A stretch of DNA of 40,629 nt from Candidatus Woesearchaeota archaeon (lineage in GTDB: Archaea > Nanobdellota > Nanobdellia > Woesearchaeales > GW2011-AR4), in NCBI GenBank assembly GCA_002688775.1, contig NZDH01000009.1:1-40629 (forward strand), written 5' to 3'. Positions 24,751 through 34,400 of the stretch are shown here, piece after piece. Under the pieces are notes generated by a model. That model searched no databases. It was not told the origin of the DNA and was given only the letters and a program-made list of their open reading frames with translations. The position numbers were made by a program, and so were the translations under genes. Position 1 is the first letter of the stretch. Each line of letters opens with the position of its first letter.

Positions 24751-25497
24751 ATGTCAGAAAAAAGCGGTATTGAGTGGACCGATTCTAGTTGGAATCCGGT
24801 TACTGGTTGTACTAAGGTTAGTGCAGGTTGTGCATTCTGCTATGCTGAGAGACTCTCAAAAAGACTGCAAAAAATGAGTCCAAATGGAAAATATAGAAAT
24901 GCCTTTAAGCTGACTTTGCACCCAAAAGATCTAGAATTGCCTCTTAAATGGAAAGAACCTAAAACAATATTTGTCAATAGTATGTCTGATCTGTTTCATG
25001 AAAAGGTACCTTTTTCTTTCATCAGAGAAGTCTTTAATACCATGGAAAAGGCGAATTGGCATATATTCCAGATTCTGACTAAAAGACCCCATAGGATGAA
25101 TTATTTTACTAATAAACTTTACAACAAAGTTTTACCTAATGTATGGCTTGGCACTTCAATTGAAAATAATAAATTATTAGATAGATTAAAAGAGTTAAAA
25201 AAAGTGAAAGCAAAAATAAGATTCATTAGTTTTGAGCCGTTATTAGGTTCGGTTGGAAAAGTGGATTTAAGAGGAATCCATTGGGCCATTGTTGGGGGGG
25301 AGTCTGGAAGTTACCATAGAGAGATAAAAAGAGAATGGATAATGGAAATTAAAAAACAATGTAGAAAATATAATGTTCCTTTTTTCTTTAAACAATGGGG
25401 AGGTCTAACAGCGAAATCAGGTGGAAGGACTTTAAATGGAAGGACTTATGACGAGTATCCTGAAGATTATTATGAAATGAGTAAAATAAGTAACTAA
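24751..25497 (+). CDS. Phage Gp37/Gp68-family three-Cys-motif protein (DUF5131)
   Basis: The 248 residues open with GIEWTDSSWNPVTGCTKVS and continue AGCAFCYAERL: the three cysteines (C-x6-C-x2-C) form the radical-SAM-like cluster motif of this family. Further family blocks are KTIFVNSMSDLFHE, IFQILTKRPHRM, PNVWLGTSIEN, RFISFEPLLG, WAIVGGESG and PFFFKQWGG. It has its own TATA (24717-24729) although tcmP ends only 38 bases before it. Together the two genes form a TcmP/three-Cys module, probably acquired horizontally. Confidence 0.9.
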   Translation: MSEKSGIEWTDSSWNPVTGCTKVSAGCAFCYAERLSKRLQKMSPNGKYRNAFKLTLHPKDLELPLKWKEPKTIFVNSMSDLFHEKVPFSFIREVFNTMEKANWHIFQILTKRPHRMNYFTNKLYNKVLPNVWLGTSIENNKLLDRLKELKKVKAKIRFISFEPLLGSVGKVDLRGIHWAIVGGESGSYHREIKREWIMEIKKQCRKYNVPFFFKQWGGLTAKSGGRTLNGRTYDEYPEDYYEMSKISN

Positions 25498-25561
25498 ATA
25501 TGCACTACCCATTCACCCAACCCCTTCCCGTCAAAAATCCACTTTTTAAAATACCCATATT

Positions 25562-25601
25562 TATCTCTAAGTTTGGCCTTACTATCATAGATTTAGAGAT
25601 A
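25562..25601. terminator. Inverted repeat between convergent genes
   Basis: TATCTCTAA (25562-25570) and TTAGAGATA (25593-25601) pair perfectly across a 22-base loop. The element lies between the stop of the Gp37/Gp68 gene and the stop of the opposing zinc-ribbon gene, so it may mark transcript ends. Nothing else is seen in 25498-25627. Confidence 0.4.
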
Positions 25602-25627
25602 TAACCATCAACAGAAATTTTAGAATT

Positions 25628-25756
25628 TCACCTCTTCTCAATCTTAAACCCGCACTTAGAACATTTCCATAACTCAAAGACATCTGTTTTGAAAGAAAAA
25701 GGCAAGAGAGTTCCATCTGCGCATTGAGGGCATTTAGGTAATAGTGATTCTGCCAT
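25628..25756 (-). CDS. 42-residue zinc-ribbon protein
   Basis: A short frame encoding MAESLLPKCPQCADGTLLPF, then a 10-residue link, then LWKCSKCGFKIEKR. The two C-P-x-C/C-x-x-C-G knuckles are a complete zinc ribbon. A minus-strand TATA at about 25779-25788 lies 23-32 bases before the ATG, supporting a real, leaderless gene. Function unknown; such small ribbons often bind nucleic acid or partner proteins. Confidence 0.72.
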   Translation of the reverse strand: MAESLLPKCPQCADGTLLPFSFKTDVFELWKCSKCGFKIEKR

Positions 25757-25871
25757 AACAGAGTGCAACAATAACTAGTATTTATAGTATACCTATATAT
25801 TGGCTTTTTGATCAAAAAGAACTGTAAAAAGAGCATAATTTAAAAAGGGCAAAGAATTTCACATGATATAG

Positions 25872-26018
25872 ATGATAGATTATAACATAGTTAAGCATTG
25901 CAGATGGTGCAAGGTCCGATTTGTTGTCAATAAAAAGGAAGCAAAAAAGATTTTCTGCGATAAATGCCAGATAAAAGCCAATAAAGAATATGGTAGTACA
26001 TACGGAGGAAAAAAATGA
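25872..26018 (+). CDS. 48-residue CxxC...CxxC protein upstream of a cold-shock gene
   Basis: The frame encodes MIDYNIVKHCRWCKVRFVVN, followed by KEAKKIFCDKCQIKANKEYG. The two C-x2-C pairs form a treble-clef or zinc-ribbon-like site. Its stop overlaps the cold-shock ATG (ATGA, 26015-26018), and that gene's GGAGG (26004-26008) lies inside this frame, so the two are translationally coupled. TATA-like ATAATTTAAAA (about 25835-25845) precedes the ATG. Confidence 0.72.
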   Translation: MIDYNIVKHCRWCKVRFVVNKKEAKKIFCDKCQIKANKEYGSTYGGKK

Positions 26019-26257
26019 AAGGAACAGTAAAGTTTTTTAATGTGATGAAGGGATTTGGATTCGTTGCTGGAGAGGATGGAAAAGAGTATTTCGTCCATAA
26101 ATCAGCGCTGGGAGAGGGCGTAACCCTAAACGAAAATGACCCAGTTGAATTTGATGTAGAGCAGGGAGACAGGGGTCCAAAGGCAGTTAATGTCAAAAAA
26201 GGAGATGCACCTCAGGAAGCTGCAGAAGAACCAAAAGGCGACGACGCTCCTAAATAA
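26015..26257 (+). CDS. Cold-shock domain protein
   Basis: An 80-residue protein whose first 62 residues are a complete cold-shock domain: GTVKFFNVMKGFGFVAGEDG contains RNP1 (KGFGFV) and EYFVHKSAL is RNP2. An acidic tail (PQEAAEEPKGDDAPK) follows. It binds single-stranded RNA or DNA and may act as an RNA chaperone. GGAGG at 26004-26008 supports the start. It is coupled to the small zinc protein upstream. Confidence 0.95.
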   Translation: MKGTVKFFNVMKGFGFVAGEDGKEYFVHKSALGEGVTLNENDPVEFDVEQGDRGPKAVNVKKGDAPQEAAEEPKGDDAPK

Positions 26258-26275
26258 ATAATTATTTCTTTGTTT

Positions 26276-27787
26276 TTATTTTATTATATCCTTAACCCTA
26301 TTTCTCAACTCAGAAATCTTGACTCTAACTTGTTCAGTCGTATCGCGAGCTCTAATCGTTACAGAATCATCTTTCAAGGAATCAAAATCAACTGTGATGC
26401 AGGCAACAACTCCCATCTCATCTGCTCTTGCGTACCTTCTTCCTATCGAACCGCCAGTGTCAAAAGTTGATGTCCAACAGCATTTAAGCATTTCATGCAC
26501 TTCTCTTGCCTTGTCAACAATCTCTTTTTTGTTCGAAACTAATGGAAACACTCCAAGCTTAACAGGAGCTAGTTTAGGATTCAACTTCAAGACAACATTC
26601 TCTCTTTTCTCGTCGTAATTATAAGCGTCAAACATAAACACCAAAAAAGCCCTTTCAACACCCTGTGAGGGCTCGCAGATGACATGAGGCACAATCTTTT
26701 TCTTGGTTTCTTCATCAAATAAACTTAAATCCTTTTTGGAATGCTGCATATGCTGTTTAAGATCAAAATCTGTCCTGTTGGAAAGCCCTTGAAGTTCTTT
26801 CCATCCAAAAGGAAATTCATATTCCAGATCCCAGGTATCAGCTGCATAGTGCGAAAGTTCATCCTTTACATGCTGCCTTATCCTGAAATGATGCGCTCTT
26901 GCTCCTAGATCAACAAACCATTTGTGCATCTGGGCAAGCCAGTAAGCATGCCATTTTGTCTTTATTATTTTTTTGTCAAGAGCATCTTTTATTGTCATTT
27001 TTTCCATATTTTCCTTCTTAGATTGCATTTCAGCAGAATAAATATTCAGCTCATAATCAAGAACTTCATCAATAAATTCACAATCTTCCTGTTTTTCAGG
27101 ATGGACGAAGTACTCCAGCTCCATCTGCTCAAATTCCCTCATTCTAAAAAGAAAATCTCGTGGAGAGATTTCATTCCTGAAAGCCTTGCCCTGTTGTGCA
27201 ATACCAAAAGGCAGCTTCAGCCTGGCATTTTCAGCAACCAACCTGAAATCAGCAAAGATCAATTGCGCTGTTTCAGGCCTTAGGAATGCTTCAGACTTGT
27301 CTGCCTGCTCAGGTCCTATATTGGTGGTGAACATAAGGTTGAATCTTTTGGGCTCGCCAAGATCATAGCCTTCTTTCTCGAATCTTTCTTTATATTCATC
27401 CAGCACTCTTTTGATATCTTCAAGCTTCATGCCGTGGGTATCTAATTCCAGCACCTCTTCTATCAGCTGGTCTGCCCTGAATTTTTGCTTCCTTTTTTTG
27501 CATTCCACAATAAAATCGTCAAATCCTTTTGCATGCCCGGATGCCCGCCATACCTTTGGGTTGGATATGATGCTGCCGTCAATTCCAACAACGTCATCTC
27601 TTCGCTGGACAAAAGTTTTCCACCATTCTTTCTTGATGTTGTTCTTTAACTCAACACCCAGATGGCCAAAATCATAGAATCCAGCCAATCCTCCATAGAT
27701 CTCGCTGTTTTGATAGACAAAACCTTTCCTTTTGCAGAAAGTAGCCATTTCATCTATTGTTAATTTACCCATTAAAGAATAAGTCAT
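26276..27787 (-). CDS. glyS: Glycyl-tRNA synthetase (homodimeric, archaeal/eukaryotic type)
   Basis: This 503-residue class II synthetase charges tRNA-Gly. Motif 1 is around GLAGFYDFGHLGVELKN; motif 2 around FRNEISPRDFLFRMREFEQMELE; motif 3 is in GGSIGRRYARADEMG. SQGVERAFLVFMFDAY and a C-terminal anticodon-binding domain (KLAPVKLGVFPLV) complete it. It is the alpha2 form found in archaea. A minus-strand TATA (CTATAAAATC, 27811-27820) lies 24-33 bases before the ATG. Convergent with the cold-shock gene. Confidence 0.95.
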   Translation of the reverse strand: MTYSLMGKLTIDEMATFCKRKGFVYQNSEIYGGLAGFYDFGHLGVELKNNIKKEWWKTFVQRRDDVVGIDGSIISNPKVWRASGHAKGFDDFIVECKKRKQKFRADQLIEEVLELDTHGMKLEDIKRVLDEYKERFEKEGYDLGEPKRFNLMFTTNIGPEQADKSEAFLRPETAQLIFADFRLVAENARLKLPFGIAQQGKAFRNEISPRDFLFRMREFEQMELEYFVHPEKQEDCEFIDEVLDYELNIYSAEMQSKKENMEKMTIKDALDKKIIKTKWHAYWLAQMHKWFVDLGARAHHFRIRQHVKDELSHYAADTWDLEYEFPFGWKELQGLSNRTDFDLKQHMQHSKKDLSLFDEETKKKIVPHVICEPSQGVERAFLVFMFDAYNYDEKRENVVLKLNPKLAPVKLGVFPLVSNKKEIVDKAREVHEMLKCCWTSTFDTGGSIGRRYARADEMGVVACITVDFDSLKDDSVTIRARDTTEQVRVKISELRNRVKDIIK

Positions 27788-27847
27788 AATTTAATTTTTA
27801 TAAAGTTATTGATTTTATAGTAAGTTAGATAGGTTTTAGGATGAAAA

Positions 27848-28077
27848 TTCAATCCGTCGCTTCGCGACAATAGATAGTCTCGGCAAAAATTGTCCTATGT
27901 CGAAAACCAACAGACAATTTTGTCCCGGTTTTCGAGCATGATCGGAAATCTTCGATTTCCGACACCACTAATTTTTGCCTCGAATTTATTGCAATGTTAG
28001 ACGAGGCCTGAGCGCAATGGCCACAAAGCGAAGGCCGAGCACTAGATATTGGCTGAGCGTAGCGAAGCCGGATTGAA
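27848..28077. repeat. Structured interspersed element, copy B (composite)
   Basis: This roughly 230-base element is bounded by TTCAATCCG (27848-27856) and CGGATTGAA (28069-28077), a perfect 9-base terminal inverted repeat. It is homologous to 14441-14606 in the opposite orientation. The stem GGCAAAAATT/AATTTTTGCC (27882-27891 with 27970-27979) replaces GCGAATTTT/AAAATTCGC of copy A. The end hairpin GTCGC-TTC-GCGAC (27856-27868) replaces GTTGCC-GAA-GGCAAC. Copy B additionally carries a 66-base module (27898-27963) in the loop of the central stem. It accounts for most of the gene-free gap 27788-28109. Confidence 0.85.
27898..27963 (-). repeat. Nested two-hairpin module inside copy B
   Basis: Read on the minus strand this is nearly identical to 31217-31283: a hairpin TCGGAAATC-GAA-GATTTCCGA, a CATGCTC link, then TCGAAAACC and GGTTTTCGA enclosing GACAA-AA-TTGTC. 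Copy A lacks it at the same point, so it looks inserted into (or lost from) the central loop. Confidence 0.8.
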
Positions 28078-28109
28078 AAATTAAATTCATCAAAAAATAA
28101 TATTTACCA

Positions 28110-29552
28110 TCATTTATCCAGTATCTTCTGCGGCAATAGGAATGCTATAACAACCGGAGCAACAACAGCTCCAACACCAAATATCAACACAGCCCAAAAA
28201 GGATAATTGTTGTAATTCAGAAGAAAATCTGATTTTATTTGGAAAATAATGAGCAAAAACACAATTATCGGTATCACATACCTAATAAAAATTTTCCATA
28301 TATTCCCTATCTTCAATATTGAATTTTTATCAATATGATAAGCTATTCTATCGACATTAAAAAACCACCCTATAGCTAATGTTGCAAGTAAAACAGTAAT
28401 CATGATAGTATAGATGATGAAATGATTGATAATGTCCAGAATAAAAAATCCAGGCTTTATGACAAAAAGCAATCCGAATAAAAAACCACCCCCGACAACA
28501 ATGACTGAAGCATTGAACTGGCTGGTATTGAGCTTGCGCACTAAAACATTTGATATGGAATATGCCAAAGCAGAAATTCCAAGTATGAAAAATAATGATA
28601 AAAATAAAAAAAGTAAAAAACTTAGTATTTCCGGATTATAAATGAAAGGCAAAGCCCGGGTAATAGTCGTAAACAGTGAACCATAATCAGAAAAAGCCAG
28701 GTCATTAAGGCCGAATTCCTGCTTTGCGCTTAAAAAGCCCAGAATTCCAAATAAGATAAAGCCGACAGCGATTGTAATTAAAAGATCAAAGATAGCGACA
28801 AAAGAAGAATTTTCCAATATGAACCCTTTTTCGCTTCTTCTTGCAAAAGCAGACATGACACCAAAAGACAGTCCTAAAGATATTATTGCCAGTGTAAAAG
28901 CAGAAACCCATACTTCAATATTGAGCAAACCTCTTAAGTTCGGCTTTAAGAAAGAATAAATTCCAACCAACGCATTATCAAGAGTGAGAGAATAAAACAA
29001 AAAGAACAGCATCAAGACAACAAAAACCGACAATGTCACTAAAAAATATTTCTTAATGCTTTCAAATCCTTTTCTTATGTAAAAAAATACAACGGCCCAG
29101 ACAATTATCAAAGCAATAAACACAGGCAATGAAAAAGAAGTGAAATTATTGATTCCGTCGGATATTTGAATTACATTATCGAAGAAATATGACCGGTAAT
29201 TATCCTTCCATTGCAATCCAAAGGATACAAAAATATAGATTATATGCCATGAAAGCATAACAGCGTAATAGCTCATCACAATAAAAGCATTGATAATCAT
29301 CAGCCAGCCGATGCTGCTGAACCATTTCCTTACAGATGCAAACAGGTCAACAACATTCTTCTTGAAGTACTGCCCAATTGAAAACTCAAGCATGAGCAAA
29401 GGAATTCCTAAGACAAGTAAGGCAATAAGATAGGGTATAATGAAAAATCCAGTGAACTTGAATGAAAAAAAAGGATAAAGCCATATATTGCCAAGGCCGA
29501 TAGCTGCGCCAACTGATAACAGCACAAAATAGAAGCGTAAATTATTCCCCAT
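28110..29552 (-). CDS. SNF-family sodium-dependent transporter
   Basis: This is a membrane symporter of the neurotransmitter:sodium family, probably for amino acids. The 480 residues contain about 11-12 helices. The hallmark start NNLRFYFVLLSVGAAIGLGN with IWLYPFFSFK matches the sodium-site motif G-x-A-x-G-L-G-N-x-W-x-x-P of TM1. The following LGIPLLMLEFSIGQYF is also characteristic. I start at the ATG at 29552; the longer frame begins at a TTG at 29576 inside a TATA-like TTTAAATT, so the ATG fits a leaderless message better. The substrate is not readable from sequence. Confidence 0.9.
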   Translation of the reverse strand: MGNNLRFYFVLLSVGAAIGLGNIWLYPFFSFKFTGFFIIPYLIALLVLGIPLLMLEFSIGQYFKKNVVDLFASVRKWFSSIGWLMIINAFIVMSYYAVMLSWHIIYIFVSFGLQWKDNYRSYFFDNVIQISDGINNFTSFSLPVFIALIIVWAVVFFYIRKGFESIKKYFLVTLSVFVVLMLFFLFYSLTLDNALVGIYSFLKPNLRGLLNIEVWVSAFTLAIISLGLSFGVMSAFARRSEKGFILENSSFVAIFDLLITIAVGFILFGILGFLSAKQEFGLNDLAFSDYGSLFTTITRALPFIYNPEILSFLLFLFLSLFFILGISALAYSISNVLVRKLNTSQFNASVIVVGGGFLFGLLFVIKPGFFILDIINHFIIYTIMITVLLATLAIGWFFNVDRIAYHIDKNSILKIGNIWKIFIRYVIPIIVFLLIIFQIKSDFLLNYNNYPFWAVLIFGVGAVVAPVVIAFLLPQKILDK

Positions 29553-29630
29553 ACTATGCAGTATCTCTAAACCCAATTTAAACCTTTTGATTGCAGAGTG
29601 GTGACACTATTTTAGAAATTTAATACTTTA

Positions 29631-29877
29631 TTAACCCAACAACAATAATGGCAGGCAAATACGGGTTTTCTTGATGAAAACCCTATTCGCAAAGGAAAAA
29701 TCCGAACTACGTAACGGATTTTTCCTCTGCACTCAATTTGCCGCCATTGTTGTCGGGTTGTTAAGAAAAAATCCAGCCATGGCGAGACGAGGCGGGGGTT
29801 GTCCCTTACGGGGTGCCGAGTAGGTTTTCGAGCAAAGCGAGAAAACCGTCGAAGCCATGGTTGGCTGGATTTTTTCT
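29631..29877. other. Structured noncoding array of nested hairpins between divergent genes
   Basis: Part 1: arms at 29631-29660 and 29736-29765 form a long imperfect stem enclosing two perfect hairpins, GGGTTTTC/GAAAACCC (29663-29683) and GGAAAAATCCG/CGGATTTTTCC (29694-29725), so a cruciform or three-way junction is possible. Part 2: AGAAAAAATCCAGCC (29764-29778) pairs perfectly with GGCTGGATTTTTTCT (29863-29877) and encloses GC-rich stems. The gap 29553-29950 separates divergent promoters, so these cannot be terminators of either neighbour. A noncoding RNA or a mobile element are the main options. No protein frame is evident. Confidence 0.7.
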
Positions 29878-29950
29878 GGAGTAGGTATACTTAACAACTT
29901 TACTTTACAGGAATGAATATCTTATTAAAACCCAAAACCTTACCATAGCT

Positions 29951-31165
29951 ATGCAGCCCCTAACCCATAAATACAAGCCAAAAAACACAAAAGAAGTGCA
30001 TGGCCAGGATAATCCTTTAAAGAAGCTGGAGACTTTCATAACGAATTTCTCAAAAGAAAAAAAGAATGCTGCTTTGATTTATGGTCCTAGCGGTGTTGGA
30101 AAAACATCATCTGTTTATGCGATTGCAGATGAGCTTGGTCATGAAGTTATAGAGGTAAACGCATCTGATTTCCGCAATGCAGACCAGATCAACCTAAAAG
30201 TGGGAGGTGCAGTCAAGCAGCAAAGTCTTTTTGCAAAAGGAAAAATAATTTTAGTCGATGAGGTTGATGGCTTGAGCGGACATAAGGACAGGGGTGGCAT
30301 ACAGGCTATAGTAAAACTGCTGCAGAAATCCACTTACCCCATAATATTGACAGCAACAAACCCATTCGAAAGCAAGTTCAGCTCATTGAGGGGCAAATCA
30401 AGCATGATGGAGTTCAAGCATCTTGATTATCTGGCAATTTTTAAAATTCTGAAAAGGATCTGTGAAAATGAAAAGATAAAATTCGAGGATGATGTCCTGA
30501 AAGCGCTTTCAAGAAGGGCAGGCGGCGATTCACGAGCTGCGATAAACGACTTGCAGATGCTGACCCAGCAAAAAAAGGAATTGTCAAAAGATTCCCTGGA
30601 AGAATTGACTGACAGAAATAAAAAAGACAAGATAATGACAGCACTAAATAAAATATTCAAGACAACTGACTTAAATATTGCAATTTCAGCCTTTAATAAT
30701 GTACAAGAAGACCTGAACCAGCAATTTTTATGGATAGATGAAAACCTCCCTAAAGAATACAAAAGACCTGAAGATCTTGCAAAAGCATATGATATGCTCA
30801 GCAAGGCAGATGTCTTCAACAGGCGCATCCGAAGATGGCAGCATTACAGGTTTTTGGTCTACATAAATGCGTTGATAACTGCAGGTATTGCTTCTGCAAA
30901 AAAAGAGAAGTACAAGCAATTTGTAGAATACAAGCCGACTGGAAGAATCCTGAAACTTTGGTGGGCAAAGCAGAAATCAATGAAAAAGAAAGCAATAGCC
31001 CAGAAGATTGCAGAAAAAACACATTCTTCAAAGAAAGAGATATTAAAGAGCACCATGCCTTACATTCCAGTAATGTTCAGGAACAGGAAAATGCAGGATT
31101 CTATAATCAATGAATTAGATTTGGATAAAGAAGAGGTTGAGTGGATTAAAAAACAGGCTAAGTAA
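29951..31165 (+). CDS. rfcL: Replication factor C large subunit
   Basis: This 404-residue clamp-loader AAA+ ATPase loads PCNA. Walker A GPSGVGKTS is at about residues 45-53 and Walker B ILVDEVD at about 100-106, followed by sensor 1 ILTATNPFESKFSSLRGKSS and sensor 2 RRAGGDSRAAINDLQ. It is shorter than typical archaeal RfcL (around 480), and the C-terminus (DKEEVEWIKKQAK) shows no obvious PIP box, so the tail seems reduced. A TATA-like CTTATTAAAA (29921-29930) lies 21-30 bases before the ATG. No small-subunit gene is nearby. Confidence 0.94.
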   Translation: MQPLTHKYKPKNTKEVHGQDNPLKKLETFITNFSKEKKNAALIYGPSGVGKTSSVYAIADELGHEVIEVNASDFRNADQINLKVGGAVKQQSLFAKGKIILVDEVDGLSGHKDRGGIQAIVKLLQKSTYPIILTATNPFESKFSSLRGKSSMMEFKHLDYLAIFKILKRICENEKIKFEDDVLKALSRRAGGDSRAAINDLQMLTQQKKELSKDSLEELTDRNKKDKIMTALNKIFKTTDLNIAISAFNNVQEDLNQQFLWIDENLPKEYKRPEDLAKAYDMLSKADVFNRRIRRWQHYRFLVYINALITAGIASAKKEKYKQFVEYKPTGRILKLWWAKQKSMKKKAIAQKIAEKTHSSKKEILKSTMPYIPVMFRNRKMQDSIINELDLDKEEVEWIKKQAK

Positions 31166-31172
31166 TGTATTA

Positions 31173-31212
31173 ATATTTTTTTATTTTTTTTAAAATATTA
31201 TTTTTTATTGTT
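31173..31212 (+). terminator. T-rich terminator after rfcL
   Basis: Directly after the rfcL stop comes a run of T tracts (seven and eight T's, then six more), the usual archaeal poly-T termination signal on the plus strand. Confidence 0.5.
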
Positions 31213-31216
31213 ATTA

Positions 31217-31283
31217 TGTCGGAAATCAAAGATTTCCGAGCATGCTCAAAAACCGGGACAAAATTGTCTGTTGGTTTTTGACA
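31217..31283 (+). repeat. Solo copy of the two-hairpin module (copy C)
   Basis: TCGGAAATC-AAA-GATTTCCGA (31219-31239) is a perfect 9-base-pair hairpin. TCAAAAACC (31246-31254) and GGTTTTTGA (31273-31281) enclose GACAA-AA-TTGTC. It matches the module in copy B, with paired changes in the second stem (TCA/TGA here, TCG/CGA there). The remainder of the 295-base gap to the protease gene holds only its promoter, including TTTAAATATT at 31431-31440. Confidence 0.82.
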
Positions 31284-31460
31284 AGAGCCCAGTACAATAC
31301 AGAAGAAATGAGTGCACAAATAATTCATTAATTGGTTGTGAACAAAGTGTTATTGTATATGCGACTAATCCCCAATAACGAAAAACCCATTAAATAAAAA
31401 TTAAAAAATCTAGTTGACAAATAAATAACCTTTAAATATTCAATTTAAATACCTTTTAGA

Positions 31461-34400
31461 ATGAAGTGGCATCTGTGGGTTTTTTTGATGATTATAGCTG
31501 CATTAGCCTATTCTATGTCTGCTAAATCCGATGTAAATTCCGACATGCAGGAATTATTCGGCGATAATGAAGAGATTGAAGTTATTGTAGTTCTCAAGGA
31601 TGATTACAATGTAATCAATGAATACGGCTTTGCAGCATCCAGCTGGGATGACAATGAAAGAAAAAAGATGATGATCAGCCACCAGCAGGAGCATATTCTT
31701 GACGAATTAAATCTAAAAGACAGCGAAGGCTTAGTTTTATCAAACCTCAAGGAAGAATATGATTTCGAATTAACAAATATTTATTCGAATGTAAACGGTT
31801 TTGCAGGAAAATTAAAGAAATCAAGCTATCAGAAATTAAGCAATAATCAAAAAGTCTTAAAGATATACAAGCCCAGGGAAATAAGCATACAGTTGTCTGA
31901 TTCTGTCGGGATAATCAATGCAACAAGTGCATGGAGCTTGGTTTATAACGGAACAAACATCACTGGATTAGGGGAGACTGTTTGTGTTATTGATACAGGT
32001 GTTGATTACACACATCCTGCATTAGGGAACTGCTCCAGCGATGCTTTTACAAATGGCACTTGCCAAAAAGTAATAAGTGGCTATGATTATGTTAATAATG
32101 ACAATGACTCAATTGATGACAATGGCCATGGCACTCACGTTGCTGGAATTGTTGCATCAACAAATGACAGCTTTAGAGGAGTTGCTCCAAACGCAAACAT
32201 AATATCGATGAAAGTCCTGAGTTCCGGCGGCGGAGGAAGCACAGCAAATCTGATCAGCGGCATAGACTGGTGCGTGAATAACGCGTCAATATTCAATATA
32301 TCAGTCATTACAATGAGTCTTGGAACTTCAACACTTTTCACTTCAAGTTGTGATAGTGATGATACGTCATTGACAAGTTCAATAGCAAATGCAATAGAAA
32401 AAAATATAACAGTTGTTGCTGCAACAGGGAATGCCGGCAGTACAACAGGCATTGCAAGTCCAGCCTGCATAACAAATGTCACTTCAGTCGGCGCTGTAAC
32501 TAAGGCAGACTCCATGATTTATAACAGGAACGGCATAACCGATTTGCTTGCTACCGGCGTCAGCATAAAATCAACAGTCCCTGCCGGCAGCTGTGAAAGC
32601 TGTGATCCAACACGCTACAAATCATTATCAGGCACTTCAATGTCAACTCCCCATGTTGCAGGCGCTTTTGCATTGCTGCGCCAATACAGAAGATTAGAGC
32701 AAAACTCTATATTATTACCTTCTCAGATCCAGGATGCATTGAATGACACGGGAAAACAGATAGATGATACTGGGAGCAGCGGATTTTTCTTCTCAAGAAT
32801 AAATGTTTTTCAGGCGATATTATCATTAGATCAAACATCTCTAAACATAAGCTTTGCAGAACCTACTCCTGTAAATAATTCAAATTTCACGATCAATTCA
32901 ACACAAAGTTCTGTTTTTATCAATCTTACCTCGAATGAGGTTTTATCAGGATCAATAATAGAGATCAGCAATGGCTCAAAAATAAACAGCACTATGACAA
33001 TAGATGAGTTGAATACTTTTATTAATCTTACATCATTGAAAGTTGGTGTAAGGACATTCAGGATTTATGCTAATGATTCAGCAGGAAATGTCAGGATTAC
33101 AGAATTAAGGACATTGCAGATTAATAATACAGCTCCAGAAATAATTAATTCTTCCCCAATTAATGAATCTGTAAGCATAGCAGAGCCGAACAACCAGACT
33201 TTTTCAATAAACTTCTCGGACCCCCAAAACGATTCAGTAACATTTTTTTGGTACCTGAACAATTCATTGGAAATTGATGGAATCAATAAAAGTGAATTCA
33301 ATTTTACAGGCAATTTGACAGCATCTGGCTTTTATGTCATTAATGCAACGCTGGATGACGGATCACAGATGATATACAGAAGCTGGAACCTGACAGTGAA
33401 CAACACAAATTTTGCACCGAATGTAACATCTGTCAACCTGACAAACACGGATTTCCTGAACAGGACAAACGGAACATTGACACCATTCTGGAGCTTTAAC
33501 GATACCGATGTAGATTCTATAACAGCAAACGAGACTTTATGGTATATCAACAATTCACTTATAGCAGGACATACAAACAAAACATCCCTTAATTCATCAA
33601 ACACAACAAAACTAGAGAACTGGACTTTCAGCGTAAGAGTTTTTGATGGAGCAAACTGGAGTGATTTCAAGAACAGCTCATTAATTTCAATACTAAATTC
33701 AAACCCGATAATAAATATAAACACAAGTTCAATAGAATTAAGTGAAGTACAGAAAGTAAATATAAGTCTAAGTGCATCTGACTCGGACAATGATGTACTG
33801 AACTATACAATAAATGATTCAAAGTTTATTCGTGAGGGGGCCTCATTTGTCTGGAATACAAATTTGAGTGACGAAGGTGAATACCAAGTAAATGTGACAG
33901 TAAATGATAGTACAAATATTGACTCGTCACTAATTAATATAACCATAAATGATGCCAGGGACATAGACAATGACGGGGATCCTGATTTCAATGACACTGA
34001 TGATGACAACGACGGCTTGAATGACAGTATAGATCGCTTGATAGGAAATTTAAGCTCAATCAACACTACAATACAAAATCTGTCAATTTTGGTTGGCAAC
34101 TCATCAAATTTATCACAGGCATTTAATGGGGCATTCACAATAAATTTTACACAGAACAATACGTTAATAGTATCTTTTGATTTTAATTTTAGCAAAGGCA
34201 ATGATAATGTATCAGACACAATAGTGGAAGGGCAATCTAAATCATTATATGTCAATGGAAAAAATTATTTGGTTACAGTAGCTTTTGTAGACAGCATCCA
34301 AACAAAATTGGTCATAGACTCAGAATCTACAGGATTTCTTAATGAAAACGATTCATACACATTATCTGATGGCGCAATAGTCGGAATACTAGATATCCTG

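Noticed and set aside
29631-29877. Bidirectional terminator
   Set aside because: Both flanking genes start, not end, at this spacer.
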